Of a DNA stretch of 64,000 bases, positions 40,022 through 49,084 are shown piece after piece. The notes under the pieces were generated by a model that ran no database searches, was not told where the DNA came from, and saw only the letters and a program-made list of their open reading frames with translations. Location of the stretch: NCBI RefSeq assembly GCF_020551945.1, contig NZ_JAJBZH010000008.1, positions 1 through 64,000 of the forward strand, read 5' to 3'. The DNA comes from Cellulosimicrobium marinum (GTDB taxonomy: Bacteria; Actinomycetota; Actinomycetes; Actinomycetales; Cellulomonadaceae). Position 1 is the first letter of the stretch. Each line of letters starts with the position of its first letter. The position numbers were made by a program, and so were the translations under genes.

Positions 40022-40041
40022 CTTGTGAAGTCTTTCACAAG
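40022..40041. promoter_or_regulatory. Rex operator upstream of adhE
   Basis: CTTGTGAAGTCTTTCACAAG is a perfect palindrome matching the Rex consensus TTGTGAA-N4-TTCACAA. It lies in the adhE/prolyl-oligopeptidase divergent gap, 89 bp before adhE, where Rex would repress until NADH rises. Confidence 0.85.
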
Positions 40042-40116
40042 ACGGGGGGTGCGCTCAAGGGATCCCCGGTGTCTCTCCGGACACAGGTCTTTGGTCCCGA
40101 CCTCCGGAACGGCCCG

Positions 40117-40122
40117 TAGGGT
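40117..40122 (+). promoter_or_regulatory. -10 box TAGGGT of a probable leaderless mRNA
   Basis: TAGGGT ends 6 nt before ATG 40129, with no ribosome-binding site. The -35 is not clear. Confidence 0.5.
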
Positions 40123-40128
40123 GGGCGC

Positions 40129-42324
40129 ATGACTGCCGAGCACGTGACGGACGCGACCACCCCCGCGACCCCCTCCCCCGTCGACGCCACCGACCCCTAC
40201 CTGTGGCTCGAGGACGTCGAGGGCGACGAGGCGCTCGCCTGGGTCCGCGCCCGCAACGCGGAGGTCGCCGCCACCCTCGAGGTGCCCTCCGCCTTCGGCA
40301 CCCTCGAGACCTCCATCCGCGAGGTCCTCGACTCCGACGCCAAGATCCCCGAGGTCTCCCTCGTCGGCGACCACCTCTACAACTTCTGGCGCGACGCCCG
40401 GCACGAGCGCGGCCTGTGGCGCCGCACCACCCTCGACTCCTACCGCACCGACTCCCCCGACTGGGAGACCGTCCTCGACCTCGACGCGCTCGCCGCCGAG
40501 GAGGGCCAGAGCTGGGTGTGGCACGGCGCGAGCGTCCTGCGCCCCACGCCCGCCCAGCTCGCCGCGGGCGAGCCGTGGCGCCACGCCCTCGTCGAGCTCT
40601 CCCCCGGCGGGTCCGACGCCGACGTCACCCGCGAGTTCGACCTCGTCACCCGGCAGTTCGTCGACCCCGCCGACGGCGGGTTCCACCGCGCCGAGGCCAA
40701 GGGGTCGCTCGGCTGGGTCGACGCCGACACCGTGTACGCCTTCACCGACTTCGGACCCGGCACGCTCACGCCGTCCGGCTACCCGCGCGTCGTCAAGCGC
40801 TGGACGCGCGGCACCCCGCTCGCCGACGCCGTCACCGTGTTCGAGGGCACCGACGAGGACATGTACATCTCCGCGTGGCGCACCCACACGCCCGGGTTCG
40901 AGCGCGACTTCGTGCACCGCGCCAAGGCGTTCTACTCCGACGAGCTCTACCTCGCCGAGCACACCGGCACCCCCGACCAGGTCCTCACGAAGATCGACGT
41001 CCCCGACTCCGCCGAGGTCGGCGTGCGCCGCGAGTGGATGCTCGTCGAGCTCCGCGACGACTGGACCGTCGCCGGCGCCACCTACCGCGCCGGGTCGCTC
41101 CTCGTCACCCGGTTCGACGCCTTCCTCGCCGGGGACCGCGGCTTCACCGTGCTCTTCGAGCCCACCCCCACGACGTCGCTCGCCGGCGCGACCTGGACCC
41201 GCCACCACCTCGTCGTCAACGTGCTCGACGACGTGAAGAACCGCCTCCACGTCCTCACCCCGCCCCCCGGCGAGACGGACGACCCCGGCGAGCGCGCGAC
41301 GTCGGGCACCGGCTGGGTGCGCTCCGAGGTGCCCGGCCTGCCCACGCTCGGCACCATCGGCGTCCGGGCCGTGGACCCCGTCGAGAGCGACGACCTGTGG
41401 GTCGTCACCACCGACTACCTCACGCCCACCACGCTGTCCCTCCTCCACCTCGGCGAGCGGCCCGCCGACGCAGCGGCGCCCGAGCCGCTCAAGTCCAACC
41501 CCGCGTTCTTCGACGCGTCCGGGATGAGCGTCGTCCAGCACTTCGCCACCTCCGACGACGGCACGCGCGTCCCGTACTTCGTCGTCGGGCGCACCGACCT
41601 CGTCAGGGCCGACGGCGCCACGACCCCCGGCACGGCACCCACCCTGCTCTACGGGTACGGCGGGTTCGAGGTCTCCCTCACGCCCGGCTACTCCGGCGCG
41701 CTCGGGCGCGGCTGGCTCGCCCACGGCGGCGTGCACGTCGTCGCGAACATCCGCGGCGGCGGCGAGTACGGGCCCGCATGGCACCAGGCCGCGCTCAAGG
41801 CCGACCGGCACCGCGCCTACGAGGACTTCGCCGCCGTCGCCCGCGACCTCGTCGCGCGCGGCATCACGACCCACGAGCACCTCGGCATGGAAGGCCGCTC
41901 CAACGGCGGCCTGCTCGCCGGCAACATGCTCACCCAGTACCCCGACCTGTTCGCCGCCGTCATCGTCGGCGTGCCCCTGCTCGACATGAAGCGTTACACC
42001 AAGCTCCTCGCCGGGGCGTCCTGGGCCGCCGAGTACGGCGACCCCGACGACCCCGACCAGTGGGAGTTCATCCGCACGTTCTCGCCCTACCACCTGTTCG
42101 ACCCCGACCGCACCTACCCGCCGGTCCTGTTCACCACGTCGACCAAGGACGACCGCGTCCACCCCGGCCACGCCCGCAAGCTCGCCGCGCTCATGCTCTC
42201 CGCCGGCAAGGACGTCACCTACTACGAGAACATCGAGGGCGGCCACGGCGGCGCCGCGAACAACGCGCAAGCCGCGCACATGGCGGCGATCCACTACCGC
42301 TTCCTCGCCGAGCGCCTCGCCTGA
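40129..42324 (+). CDS. Prolyl oligopeptidase family serine peptidase (S9A)
   Basis: The 731 residues lack a signal peptide. The N-terminus DPYLWLEDVEG is typical of the family, followed by a seven-blade propeller (about 75-440) and the catalytic alpha/beta hydrolase domain. Visible triad: Ser591 in GRSNGG, Asp674/675 in TKDDRV and His706 in EGGHGG; the oxyanion region is YGYGGFEVSLTP. It cuts short peptides after Pro or related residues in the cytosol. The start is supported by the TAGGGT box 6 nt upstream. Length is normal (about 700). Confidence 0.93.
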   Translation: MTAEHVTDATTPATPSPVDATDPYLWLEDVEGDEALAWVRARNAEVAATLEVPSAFGTLETSIREVLDSDAKIPEVSLVGDHLYNFWRDARHERGLWRRTTLDSYRTDSPDWETVLDLDALAAEEGQSWVWHGASVLRPTPAQLAAGEPWRHALVELSPGGSDADVTREFDLVTRQFVDPADGGFHRAEAKGSLGWVDADTVYAFTDFGPGTLTPSGYPRVVKRWTRGTPLADAVTVFEGTDEDMYISAWRTHTPGFERDFVHRAKAFYSDELYLAEHTGTPDQVLTKIDVPDSAEVGVRREWMLVELRDDWTVAGATYRAGSLLVTRFDAFLAGDRGFTVLFEPTPTTSLAGATWTRHHLVVNVLDDVKNRLHVLTPPPGETDDPGERATSGTGWVRSEVPGLPTLGTIGVRAVDPVESDDLWVVTTDYLTPTTLSLLHLGERPADAAAPEPLKSNPAFFDASGMSVVQHFATSDDGTRVPYFVVGRTDLVRADGATTPGTAPTLLYGYGGFEVSLTPGYSGALGRGWLAHGGVHVVANIRGGGEYGPAWHQAALKADRHRAYEDFAAVARDLVARGITTHEHLGMEGRSNGGLLAGNMLTQYPDLFAAVIVGVPLLDMKRYTKLLAGASWAAEYGDPDDPDQWEFIRTFSPYHLFDPDRTYPPVLFTTSTKDDRVHPGHARKLAALMLSAGKDVTYYENIEGGHGGAANNAQAAHMAAIHYRFLAERLA

Positions 42325-42544
42325 CGGCCCCGTTCTCTGCCCGTCGCTCCGTCGGCGGTGCCCGGGCTGCGGCGCAGTAGTCGGTGCCCGGGTCCACGGG
42401 TGGGACGCCACCGGCGCTCGGGCTGCCGCGCCGTCGCCCGGCCCGTCGGCCGTCGGTTCTCGCGCGCGGCTCGACGCCCTTCGCACCCGACGTCGCCCCA
42501 CCCGCTCACCGGTCCGGCACCTCGGCGGTGCCTCGCCGAGGGAC

Positions 42545-42586
42545 GAGGAGAACCGCGGTCCGCCGAAGGAGAGCCGTGGTCGCGCG
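42545..42586 (+). repeat. Two units of the 21-bp intergenic repeat
   Basis: Units at 42545-42565 and 42566-42586 have the pattern (G/A)AGGAGARCCGYGGTC. They are in the opposite orientation to the cluster at 42838-42958. Confidence 0.6.
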
Positions 42587-42837
42587 AGATGGGCTGGGTC
42601 GACGTCAGCGGCAGGTCGGAGCTCGTCCTCGGTACGCGTGCAGCGGTAAGAGGCGAGAGGCGCACGAGGGTCGGTGGGGAGGAGCGGGCGCGGGTCGTGG
42701 CGGGTCTGGTCCGAGGGAGCGTCCGGAGTGAGCTTGCGAACGTAGGAGGATCCCGACCGCGAGAACGGGAGCCCGCGAGGGACGAGCGGGCGGATGGTAG
42801 ACCTGCGCGCGCTCCTCCCCGCCGACCCGGACCCGCC

Positions 42838-42958
42838 GACCACGGTTCTCCCTCACGTGACCACAGTTCTACCTCGCGCAACCACGGTCCTCCCTCGGCG
42901 GACCGCGGTACTACCTCGCGCGACCACGGTTCTCCCTCGCCCGACCGCGGTTCTCGAG
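42838..42958 (-). repeat. Tandem 21-bp repeat, five units plus a partial
   Basis: Units begin at 42838, 42859, 42880, 42901 and 42922, with a partial unit from 42943. The forward-strand pattern is GACCRCGGTTCTMCCTCGCGC-like. The array starts directly after the stop of the GH65 gene (minus strand). Confidence 0.85.
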
Positions 42959-42963
42959 GTCTC

Positions 42964-45438
42964 CTACGAGTGCGGGACCGTGGCGGTGATGAGGGTGCCG
43001 TCCTCGCGGCGGTTGCCGGACAGGGCGCGCAGGCTCGGGCGGCCGGGGCGGTCGGGGCCCTGGCCGTCGAGGACGACGCGCACGACCTCGGCGCCGACGT
43101 CGACCTGCTCTCCCCGGACCCCGACCTGCACGGGGTCGCCCGTCTCGACGACGAGCTCGACGGCGTCGGGCAGCACGGTGACCTTGAGGCGCGAGCCGTG
43201 CCACGTGAGGCGGAACGCGAGGGAGTCCCAGTCCCGCGGGAGCCGCGGGTCGAAGGTGAGCTCGCCGTTGTGGTCGCGCATGCCGCCGAACCCGCACACG
43301 AGGGCCGACCAGGTGCCGCCCGCGGAGGCGACGTGGACGCCGTCGGACGCGTTCGCGTGCAGGTTCGCGAGGTCGACGAACAGCGAGGACAGGAAGTACT
43401 CGATGGCGAGCTCGTGGTAACCGACCTCGGCGGCGATGATCGACTGCACGACGCCCGACAGGGTCGAGTCACCGGTGGTCAGCGGGTCGTAGTACTCGAA
43501 GTCGGCGAGCTTCTCCTCGGCCGTGAAGAGCTGGCCCTGGAGGAACAGCGCGAGCACGACGTCCGCCTGCTTGAGGACCTGGTAGCGGTAGATGACGAGC
43601 GGGTGGTAGTGCAGGAGGAGGGGACGCTTGTCGACGGGGGTGTGGGCGAGGTCCCAGATCTCCCGTTCGAGGAAGTGGGAGTCCTGCGGGTGGATGCCCA
43701 CGCCCTCGTCGTACGGGATGTTCATGTGGTCGGCGGCGCGCTGCCACTCGCGCGTCTCCGTCGCCCGCAGGTACAGCCGGTCGACGAGGAGGGCGTAGTC
43801 CTCCGGGAAGTCCTCGCGCATCCGCTCCACGACGAAGGCGGCGGCCCGGAGGTTGAACCGTGCCATGACGTTGGTGAAGAGGTTGTCGTTCACCACGGTG
43901 GTGTACTCGTCGGGGCCGGTGACGCCGTGGATGTGGAACGCGTCGTCGCCGTTGGCGCGCCAGAACCCGAGGTCCTCCCACATGCGGGCCGTCTCGACGA
44001 GGACGTCTGCGGCCTCGCGGCGCAGGAAGTCGGTGTCGCCGGTCGCGCGGACGTACTGCACGAGCGCGTAGCTCACGTCCGCGTTGATGTGGTACTGCGC
44101 GGTACCGGCGGCGTAGTAGGCGGACGCCTCCTCGCCGTTGATGGTGCGCCAGGGGAACAGCGCACCCTTCTGCGAGAGCTGGTGCGCACGCCGACGGGCC
44201 GCGTCGAGCATCTGGTACCGCACGCGCAGGGCGTTGCGTGCGTAGCGCGGGCTCGTATAGGTGAGGAAGGGCAGGACGTAGATCTCCGTGTCCCAGAAGT
44301 AGTGCCCGCTGTAGCCGGAGCCGGTCAGGCCCTTGGCGGGCACCCCGTTGCCCTCGGCACGCGCCGTCGCCTGCGCGAGCTGGAACAGGTTCCACCGCAC
44401 CGCCTGCTGGACCTCGGGGCGACCGGCGATCTCGACGTCGGAGCGCGCCCAGAACGCGTCGAGCCACGCGCGCTGCGCGGCGACCAGCGCCGGGACGCCG
44501 TCCTCGTGGGCACGGTCGAGGGTGCGGCGGCAGCGGTCCACGAGCTCGCGCGACGGCACGCCACGCGACGTGTGGTACGCGACGGTCTTGGTGAGACGGA
44601 TCGGGCGGCCGGGCTCGGCGTGCACGCGGAAGACGTGCTTCGCGAGGTCCTCGTCGACCTGCGTGCGCACGTCCCACGCGTTCTCGGTCTCGAGGTGGTC
44701 GTCGGCCGCGACGGCCAGCGTCATCCCCGAGTTCGTGCAGCGGTACGAGAGCACGACCCGCTCGTCGTCGCCCCACTGCGTCTGCGGTTGCAGCACCCGC
44801 CCGGCGAACTGGTTCGCCTTGCGCGGGTCGAACCCCTCGCCGAGCGACGCGGACCGGACGTGGTACTCGTCCTGGCCGTCCTGCCGGTTGAGCACCTGGG
44901 AGGAGATCGCGACGGGTGCGGAGTCGTCGAGCAGCGTGACCTCGAACGTCATGACGGCCAGGTGGCGCTCGGTGAACGACACCATGCGCTCGGACCGGAT
45001 CTGCACGCGCTTGCCGGACGGGGTGCGCCACAGCAGCTCGCGACGGAGCACGCCGTCGCGCAGGTCGAGCGAGCGCTCGTAGTCGATGAGGTCGGCGACG
45101 GGCAGGAGCAGCGGCTCGTCGTCGACGTAGAGCCGGATCACCTTCGCGTCGGGCACGTTGACGATGGTCTGCCCGACCTTCGCGAACCCGTACGCCTCCT
45201 CGGCGTGGTGGATGGACCACGTCTCGTGGAACCCGTTGATGAACGTTCCGTGCGAGTGGGACTCGCGCCCCTCCTCGACGTTGCCGCGCATGCCGAGGTA
45301 GCCGTTGGCGACGGCGAACAGCGTCTCGGTGACGCCGAGGTCCTCGGCGGAGAACCGCTGCTCGACGAGTCGCCAGGGGTCGGCGGGGAACCGGAGGCGG
45401 TCGACGGTGTTCTGCTCGTCGTCGGTCCGGCGGATCAC
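42964..45438 (-). CDS. Glycoside hydrolase family 65 disaccharide phosphorylase
   Basis: The 824-residue GH65 protein has an N-terminal beta-sandwich (about 15-270), an (alpha/alpha)6 barrel with catalytic acid Glu511 in GVTGPDEYTT, and a beta-sheet C-terminal domain. Family members phosphorolyse maltose, trehalose, kojibiose or nigerose with inversion, giving beta-glucose 1-phosphate. The GTG start overlaps the stop of a beta-phosphoglucomutase-like gene (GTGA), the usual partner that makes glucose 6-phosphate. The substrate cannot be fixed from sequence; maltose or trehalose is most likely. There is no signal peptide. Confidence 0.88.
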   Translation of the reverse strand: MIRRTDDEQNTVDRLRFPADPWRLVEQRFSAEDLGVTETLFAVANGYLGMRGNVEEGRESHSHGTFINGFHETWSIHHAEEAYGFAKVGQTIVNVPDAKVIRLYVDDEPLLLPVADLIDYERSLDLRDGVLRRELLWRTPSGKRVQIRSERMVSFTERHLAVMTFEVTLLDDSAPVAISSQVLNRQDGQDEYHVRSASLGEGFDPRKANQFAGRVLQPQTQWGDDERVVLSYRCTNSGMTLAVAADDHLETENAWDVRTQVDEDLAKHVFRVHAEPGRPIRLTKTVAYHTSRGVPSRELVDRCRRTLDRAHEDGVPALVAAQRAWLDAFWARSDVEIAGRPEVQQAVRWNLFQLAQATARAEGNGVPAKGLTGSGYSGHYFWDTEIYVLPFLTYTSPRYARNALRVRYQMLDAARRRAHQLSQKGALFPWRTINGEEASAYYAAGTAQYHINADVSYALVQYVRATGDTDFLRREAADVLVETARMWEDLGFWRANGDDAFHIHGVTGPDEYTTVVNDNLFTNVMARFNLRAAAFVVERMREDFPEDYALLVDRLYLRATETREWQRAADHMNIPYDEGVGIHPQDSHFLEREIWDLAHTPVDKRPLLLHYHPLVIYRYQVLKQADVVLALFLQGQLFTAEEKLADFEYYDPLTTGDSTLSGVVQSIIAAEVGYHELAIEYFLSSLFVDLANLHANASDGVHVASAGGTWSALVCGFGGMRDHNGELTFDPRLPRDWDSLAFRLTWHGSRLKVTVLPDAVELVVETGDPVQVGVRGEQVDVGAEVVRVVLDGQGPDRPGRPSLRALSGNRREDGTLITATVPHS

Positions 45439-46178
45439 GCGTCGTCCTCCGTCCGGTACGAGGTGTCGAGCACGGCGGCGTCGAGCTCGCCGAGGTCGGC
45501 CACGACGACGTCGGCGCCGTGGGTGCGCAGCGCGTCCGCGCCGACCCCCCGGTCGACGCCGAGCACGAGCCCGAAGGCCCCCGCGGCGCCGGCCTGGACG
45601 CCGGAGAGCGCGTCCTCGACGACGACGGCCTGGGCCGCGGGCACGCCGAGCAGCTCGGCGGCGCGCAGGTAGGTGTCGGGCGCGGGCTTGCCCGCGATGC
45701 CCTCGCGTGCGGCGACGTTCCCGTCGACGACGACCTCGAACCGGTCCGCGAGGCCGGCCGCGGCGAGCACCGTGGGCGTGTTGCGCGAGGAGGAGACGAC
45801 GGCGACGTCCGCGCCCGCCTCGGTCACGGCGTCGAGGAACTGCACGGAACCGGGGTAGGGCGCGATGCCCTCCTCCGTGAACATGCGGTTGACGATCTCG
45901 TCCTTGCGGTTGCCGAGCGCGCAGACCGTGCCCTCGCCGGGGGCGTCGTCGGCCGTCCCGCGCGGCAGCTCGACGCCGCGCGACGCGAGGAAGGTCGCCA
46001 CGCCGTCGTACCGGGGCTTGCCGTCGATGTGGGCGAAGTAGTCGGCGGGCGTGTACGGGGCCAGGCCGCGCGCCGTGCAGAACGGCGCGAACAGCCGCTC
46101 CCAGGCGCGCATGTGGATCTCGGCGGTGGGGGTGAGCACACCGTCGAGGTCGAAGAGCACGGCTCGCAGGACGGGCAT
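45435..46178 (-). CDS. HAD family hydrolase, beta-phosphoglucomutase-like
   Basis: The 247-residue HAD protein has the nucleophile motif FDLDGVLTPT, a helical cap, motif II VVSSSRNT, motif III Lys in GIAGKPAPDTY, and motif IV VVEDALSGVQAG. The last two are typical of beta-phosphoglucomutases (IIGKPAPDIY, FEDSLNG in the family). It probably converts beta-glucose 1-phosphate from the GH65 enzyme to glucose 6-phosphate in the cytosol. ATG 46178 has a GGAAGGA site. Some relatives are trehalose-phosphate phosphatase-like; the GH65 partner supports the mutase call. Confidence 0.82.
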   Translation of the reverse strand: MPVLRAVLFDLDGVLTPTAEIHMRAWERLFAPFCTARGLAPYTPADYFAHIDGKPRYDGVATFLASRGVELPRGTADDAPGEGTVCALGNRKDEIVNRMFTEEGIAPYPGSVQFLDAVTEAGADVAVVSSSRNTPTVLAAAGLADRFEVVVDGNVAAREGIAGKPAPDTYLRAAELLGVPAAQAVVVEDALSGVQAGAAGAFGLVLGVDRGVGADALRTHGADVVVADLGELDAAVLDTSYRTEDDA

Positions 46179-46305
46179 CGGGGTCCTTCCGCGGTCGGAG
46201 GCGGGACGTCCGGTCGGGACCGGGCGCGCGGGTGCCGACCCGCGGCGTCGTGCGGTGCCGACGGGCCGAGGTCAAGCCTACGCAGCGTGAGGTCCCCGCG
46301 ACGAC

Positions 46306-47352
46306 TCACGCGTGGGCGCGTTCGCCCAGCACCTCCGCGACGCGGCCGAGGTTCGCGAGCACCGCGCGGTGCTCGTCGGGAGTCCCCGTCGGTGCACGGC
46401 CCGGCCCACGGCCCGTGGTGCGGGGCGCACCGAGGAGCGTCACGTCGTCGAGGGCGTGCGCGGGCAGCCCGATGCGCCGCCAGGGGACGGACACGAGGTC
46501 GGCGAGCTCGCCGAGGGCGGGTCCTGCGCACTGCGACACCCGCGCGGGCGGCAGCGCGACCCACAGGCCGGCACCCCGCTCGACGGCGCGCGCGACCGTC
46601 TCCCACAGCCGTTCGTCCCAGGCGCCGGGGGCGAGCCCGACGGCGTTCGCGCCGGCCAGCACCGCGGGCGCCACCCCCACCCAGGCGGACCCCAGGTGGA
46701 CCACCGTCCGCGCCCCGGCCGACCGCGCGGCGTCGAGCACGGGCCGCAGCCCGTCGACGAGGTCCGGCCCCGGCACGGCGCGCAGGCGCGCGTACCCGGA
46801 GAAGGTGGGCAGCGCGCCCGCCCCGACCGCTGCGAGCAAGGGCTCGTCGAGCTGCACGACGACGTCCGCCCCCGGCACCTGCCGCCGCACCTCGGACACG
46901 TGGTCGGCGACGCCGTCCGCGAGGGACGCGACGAGGTCGGCGACAGCGCCACGGTCGGAGAGCACCCGGTCGCCCCGGGCGAGGTAGAGGTCCGCGGCGA
47001 GCGTCCACGGGCCCTGCACGGTGACGGCGAGCGGGCCGGTGTACCCGGCGCCGGCGATGGACAGCGCCTCGACGTCCTCGCGCAGCAGCGCGTCGGCGCG
47101 GCGCTCGTCGGCCCCCGGGTGGTCGGCCAGCTTCCACCCGTGCGGCCCCAGCTCGGCGGGCAGGCCGGGCAGGAGCGCGGCGGTGCGGCCCGTCGCGTCC
47201 GCGCCGGGGCCACGACCGGTGAGCTGGACGAGGAACGGGACGCCGCGCACGCCCGTCGGCAGCGCGGCGAGGTCGTCCAGCACGGTGAGCTGCGCGTCGA
47301 GCACGTCCCCCGGGCCGCCGGGCCACGGGCCGAGGCCGCTCACCGCGGGCAC
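46306..47352 (-). CDS. MetE-like (vitamin B12-independent methionine synthase family) protein
   Basis: The 348-residue protein resembles the C-terminal barrel of cobalamin-independent methionine synthase (UroD/MetE fold), with VTVQGPWTLA and VVVQLDEPLL motifs. It is half the length of true MetE, and the zinc-binding His-x-Cys is replaced by VHLGS, so methionine synthesis is doubtful. Such genes sit beside mnmA and ligA in many actinobacteria; here mnmA lies one gene away, but a SnoaL-like gene intervenes and ligA is some 9 kb off. The start is GTG 47352. Function unknown; it may work in tRNA or sulfur metabolism. Confidence 0.7.
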   Translation of the reverse strand: MPAVSGLGPWPGGPGDVLDAQLTVLDDLAALPTGVRGVPFLVQLTGRGPGADATGRTAALLPGLPAELGPHGWKLADHPGADERRADALLREDVEALSIAGAGYTGPLAVTVQGPWTLAADLYLARGDRVLSDRGAVADLVASLADGVADHVSEVRRQVPGADVVVQLDEPLLAAVGAGALPTFSGYARLRAVPGPDLVDGLRPVLDAARSAGARTVVHLGSAWVGVAPAVLAGANAVGLAPGAWDERLWETVARAVERGAGLWVALPPARVSQCAGPALGELADLVSVPWRRIGLPAHALDDVTLLGAPRTTGRGPGRAPTGTPDEHRAVLANLGRVAEVLGERAHA

Positions 47353-47486
47353 GGTGCACCAACCTGCTGGTCGTCACGATTCACGGACCTGCCACCTCTC
47401 TTCGGGTACTGGACGGACCCAGCCGTGCCGTGACCTCGCCGAGGCCCGGGGGCGCACGACGGTCCCCGCCGGAAGGACACGCTCCC

Positions 47487-47960
47487 ATGAGGGCTCGACC
47501 GTTCGCACCCGTGCCCACGCCCGGCGTCCCCGCCGTGGGCGCCAACAAGGCGGCGGCGATCGCCGTGCACACGCAGGCCATCCCGGGCAACCACGCCGAC
47601 GCGCTGGCCACCCTGCTCGCGCCCGGCTTCCACGACCACGACCCCGTGCTCGGGGAGGGGGGCGCCGAGGCGCTCGTCGCCGCGACCCACCGCTACTCGG
47701 ACGCGTTCTCCGACCAGCGGGTCGACGTGCTGCACGCCGTGGCCGAGGGCGACCTCGTGGCCCTGCACGTCGAGCTCAGCGGACGGCACACGGGGTTCTT
47801 CCGCGGGGTCGCGCCGACCGGCCTCCCGTTCCGCGTCCGCGAGATGCACCTGCTGCGGTTCGACGCGGGGCGCGTCGTGGACCACTGGTGCGTCCGGGAC
47901 GAGGACGCGCTCGCCCGCACGCTCGCTCAGGGCGCCACCGTCGCGGCGGGCGCCCGGTAG
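47487..47960 (+). CDS. SnoaL-like/ester cyclase family protein
   Basis: The 157-residue protein has an NTF2-like alpha+beta barrel: [26 protein letters not shown] at the start, then [19 protein letters not shown] and [21 protein letters not shown]. SnoaL-like proteins include polyketide cyclases but most have no known substrate. ATG 47487 has GGAAGGA 9 nt upstream. The 3' end overlaps the convergent mnmA gene by 34 bp. Confidence 0.75.
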   Translation: MRARPFAPVPTPGVPAVGANKAAAIAVHTQAIPGNHADALATLLAPGFHDHDPVLGEGGAEALVAATHRYSDAFSDQRVDVLHAVAEGDLVALHVELSGRHTGFFRGVAPTGLPFRVREMHLLRFDAGRVVDHWCVRDEDALARTLAQGATVAAGAR

Positions 47961-49084
47961 GCGCGGTCCACGGTCGCCTGCCCGAGCACGCGCGTGCCTG
48001 CGTAGACGACGAGCGACTGCCCGGCGGCGACGCCGCGCAGCGGGACGCCCAGCTCGACGACGACCGACCCCGCCGCCCCGGGCTCCGTCGCGCGGACCCG
48101 CGCGGGCACCGGGGTGCCGTGGGCGCGGACCTGCACCTCGGCGTCGAACGCGTCGCCGGGACGGGCGAGGGCGCCGGGTCCGTCGAGGACGCCGTCGAAC
48201 CACACCGCTCCCCCGGCCTCGACACGGTCGACGCTCAGCAGCTCCGCCGGCCCGACGACGACCCGGTTCGCGACGGGCTGGACGTCGAGGACGTAGCGCG
48301 GGCGGCCGTCGGCGGCAGGGCGGTCGATGCCGAGCCCCTTGCGCTGGCCCACGGTGTACGCGTACGCGCCGTCGTGCTCGCCGAGCACCCGCCCCTCGGT
48401 GTCCACGACCTCGCCCGGGCGCGACCCGAGCCGCTCGCGCAGGAACCCCTGCGTGTCGCCGTCGGCGACGAAGCAGATGTCGTACGAGTCCGGCTTCGCG
48501 GAGACCGACAGGCCGCGCGCCGCGGCCTCGGCGCGGACCTCGTCCTTCGACGCGAAGCCCCCGAGCGGGAACATCGCGCGTGCGAGCCGCTCGGGGCCCA
48601 TGACCGCCAGCACGTAGGACTGGTCCTTCGCCGTGTTCGGCGACCGGTGCAGCTCGCGCACCGTCGTGCCGGCGCCCGGGACGTCCCGGGTCACGACCTG
48701 CGCGTAGTGGCCCGTCGCGACGGCGTCGAACCCCAGCGCGGTCGCCTTGTCGAGCAGGGCCTCGAACTTGATGTGCTCGTTGCACCGCACGCACGGGTTG
48801 GGCGTGCGCCCCGCCTCGTACTCGGCGAGGAAGTCGGCGACGACCGTGTCCTCGAACCGCTCCGACAGGTCCCACACGTAGTAGGGGATGCCGAGTACGT
48901 CCGCGGCGCGCCGCGCGTCGCCCGCGTCCTCGATGGAGCAGCACCCGCGCGAGCCCGTGCGGAACCGGTTCCGGTCGCGCGACAGGGCCATGTGCACGCC
49001 GACGACGTCGTGCCCGGCCTCGACCGCGAGCGCCGCGGCGACCGCGGAGTCGACGCCGCCGGACATGGCGGCGAGCACCCTCAT
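47927..49084 (-). CDS. mnmA: tRNA 2-thiouridine(34) synthase MnmA
   Basis: The 385-residue enzyme has the PP-loop [10 protein letters not shown] at residues 7-16, the catalytic Cys in [13 protein letters not shown] and a second in SYDICFV, then tRNA-recognition and beta-barrel domains (QRKGLGI). It adds sulfur to U34 of Lys, Glu and Gln tRNAs using ATP and sulfur from a cysteine desulfurase. Its ATG overlaps the stop of the desulfurase gene (ATGA), giving a direct functional pair. Confidence 0.96.
   Translation of the reverse strand: MRVLAAMSGGVDSAVAAALAVEAGHDVVGVHMALSRDRNRFRTGSRGCCSIEDAGDARRAADVLGIPYYVWDLSERFEDTVVADFLAEYEAGRTPNPCVRCNEHIKFEALLDKATALGFDAVATGHYAQVVTRDVPGAGTTVRELHRSPNTAKDQSYVLAVMGPERLARAMFPLGGFASKDEVRAEAAARGLSVSAKPDSYDICFVADGDTQGFLRERLGSRPGEVVDTEGRVLGEHDGAYAYTVGQRKGLGIDRPAADGRPRYVLDVQPVANRVVVGPAELLSVDRVEAGGAVWFDGVLDGPGALARPGDAFDAEVQVRAHGTPVPARVRATEPGAAGSVVVELGVPLRGVAAGQSLVVYAGTRVLGQATVDRAYRAPAATVAP

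Larger units (their letters stand above)
42325..42963. other. 639-bp gene-free region with repeats
   Basis: No credible gene is present. The region holds two clusters of a 21-bp repeat (42545-42586 and 42838-42958) and a block near 42435-42510 similar to the intergenic region at 58440-58530 (shared GACGCCCTTCGC and TCGCCCCACC). It separates the prolyl oligopeptidase and the convergent GH65 gene. Confidence 0.6.

Noticed and set aside
42838-42958. CRISPR array
   Set aside because: Units are contiguous 21-bp tandem repeats without unique spacers, and no cas genes are present.
42358-45672. A 1104-codon plus-strand open frame covering the repeat region
   Set aside because: It runs antisense to the GH65 gene and through tandem repeats; no protein motif.
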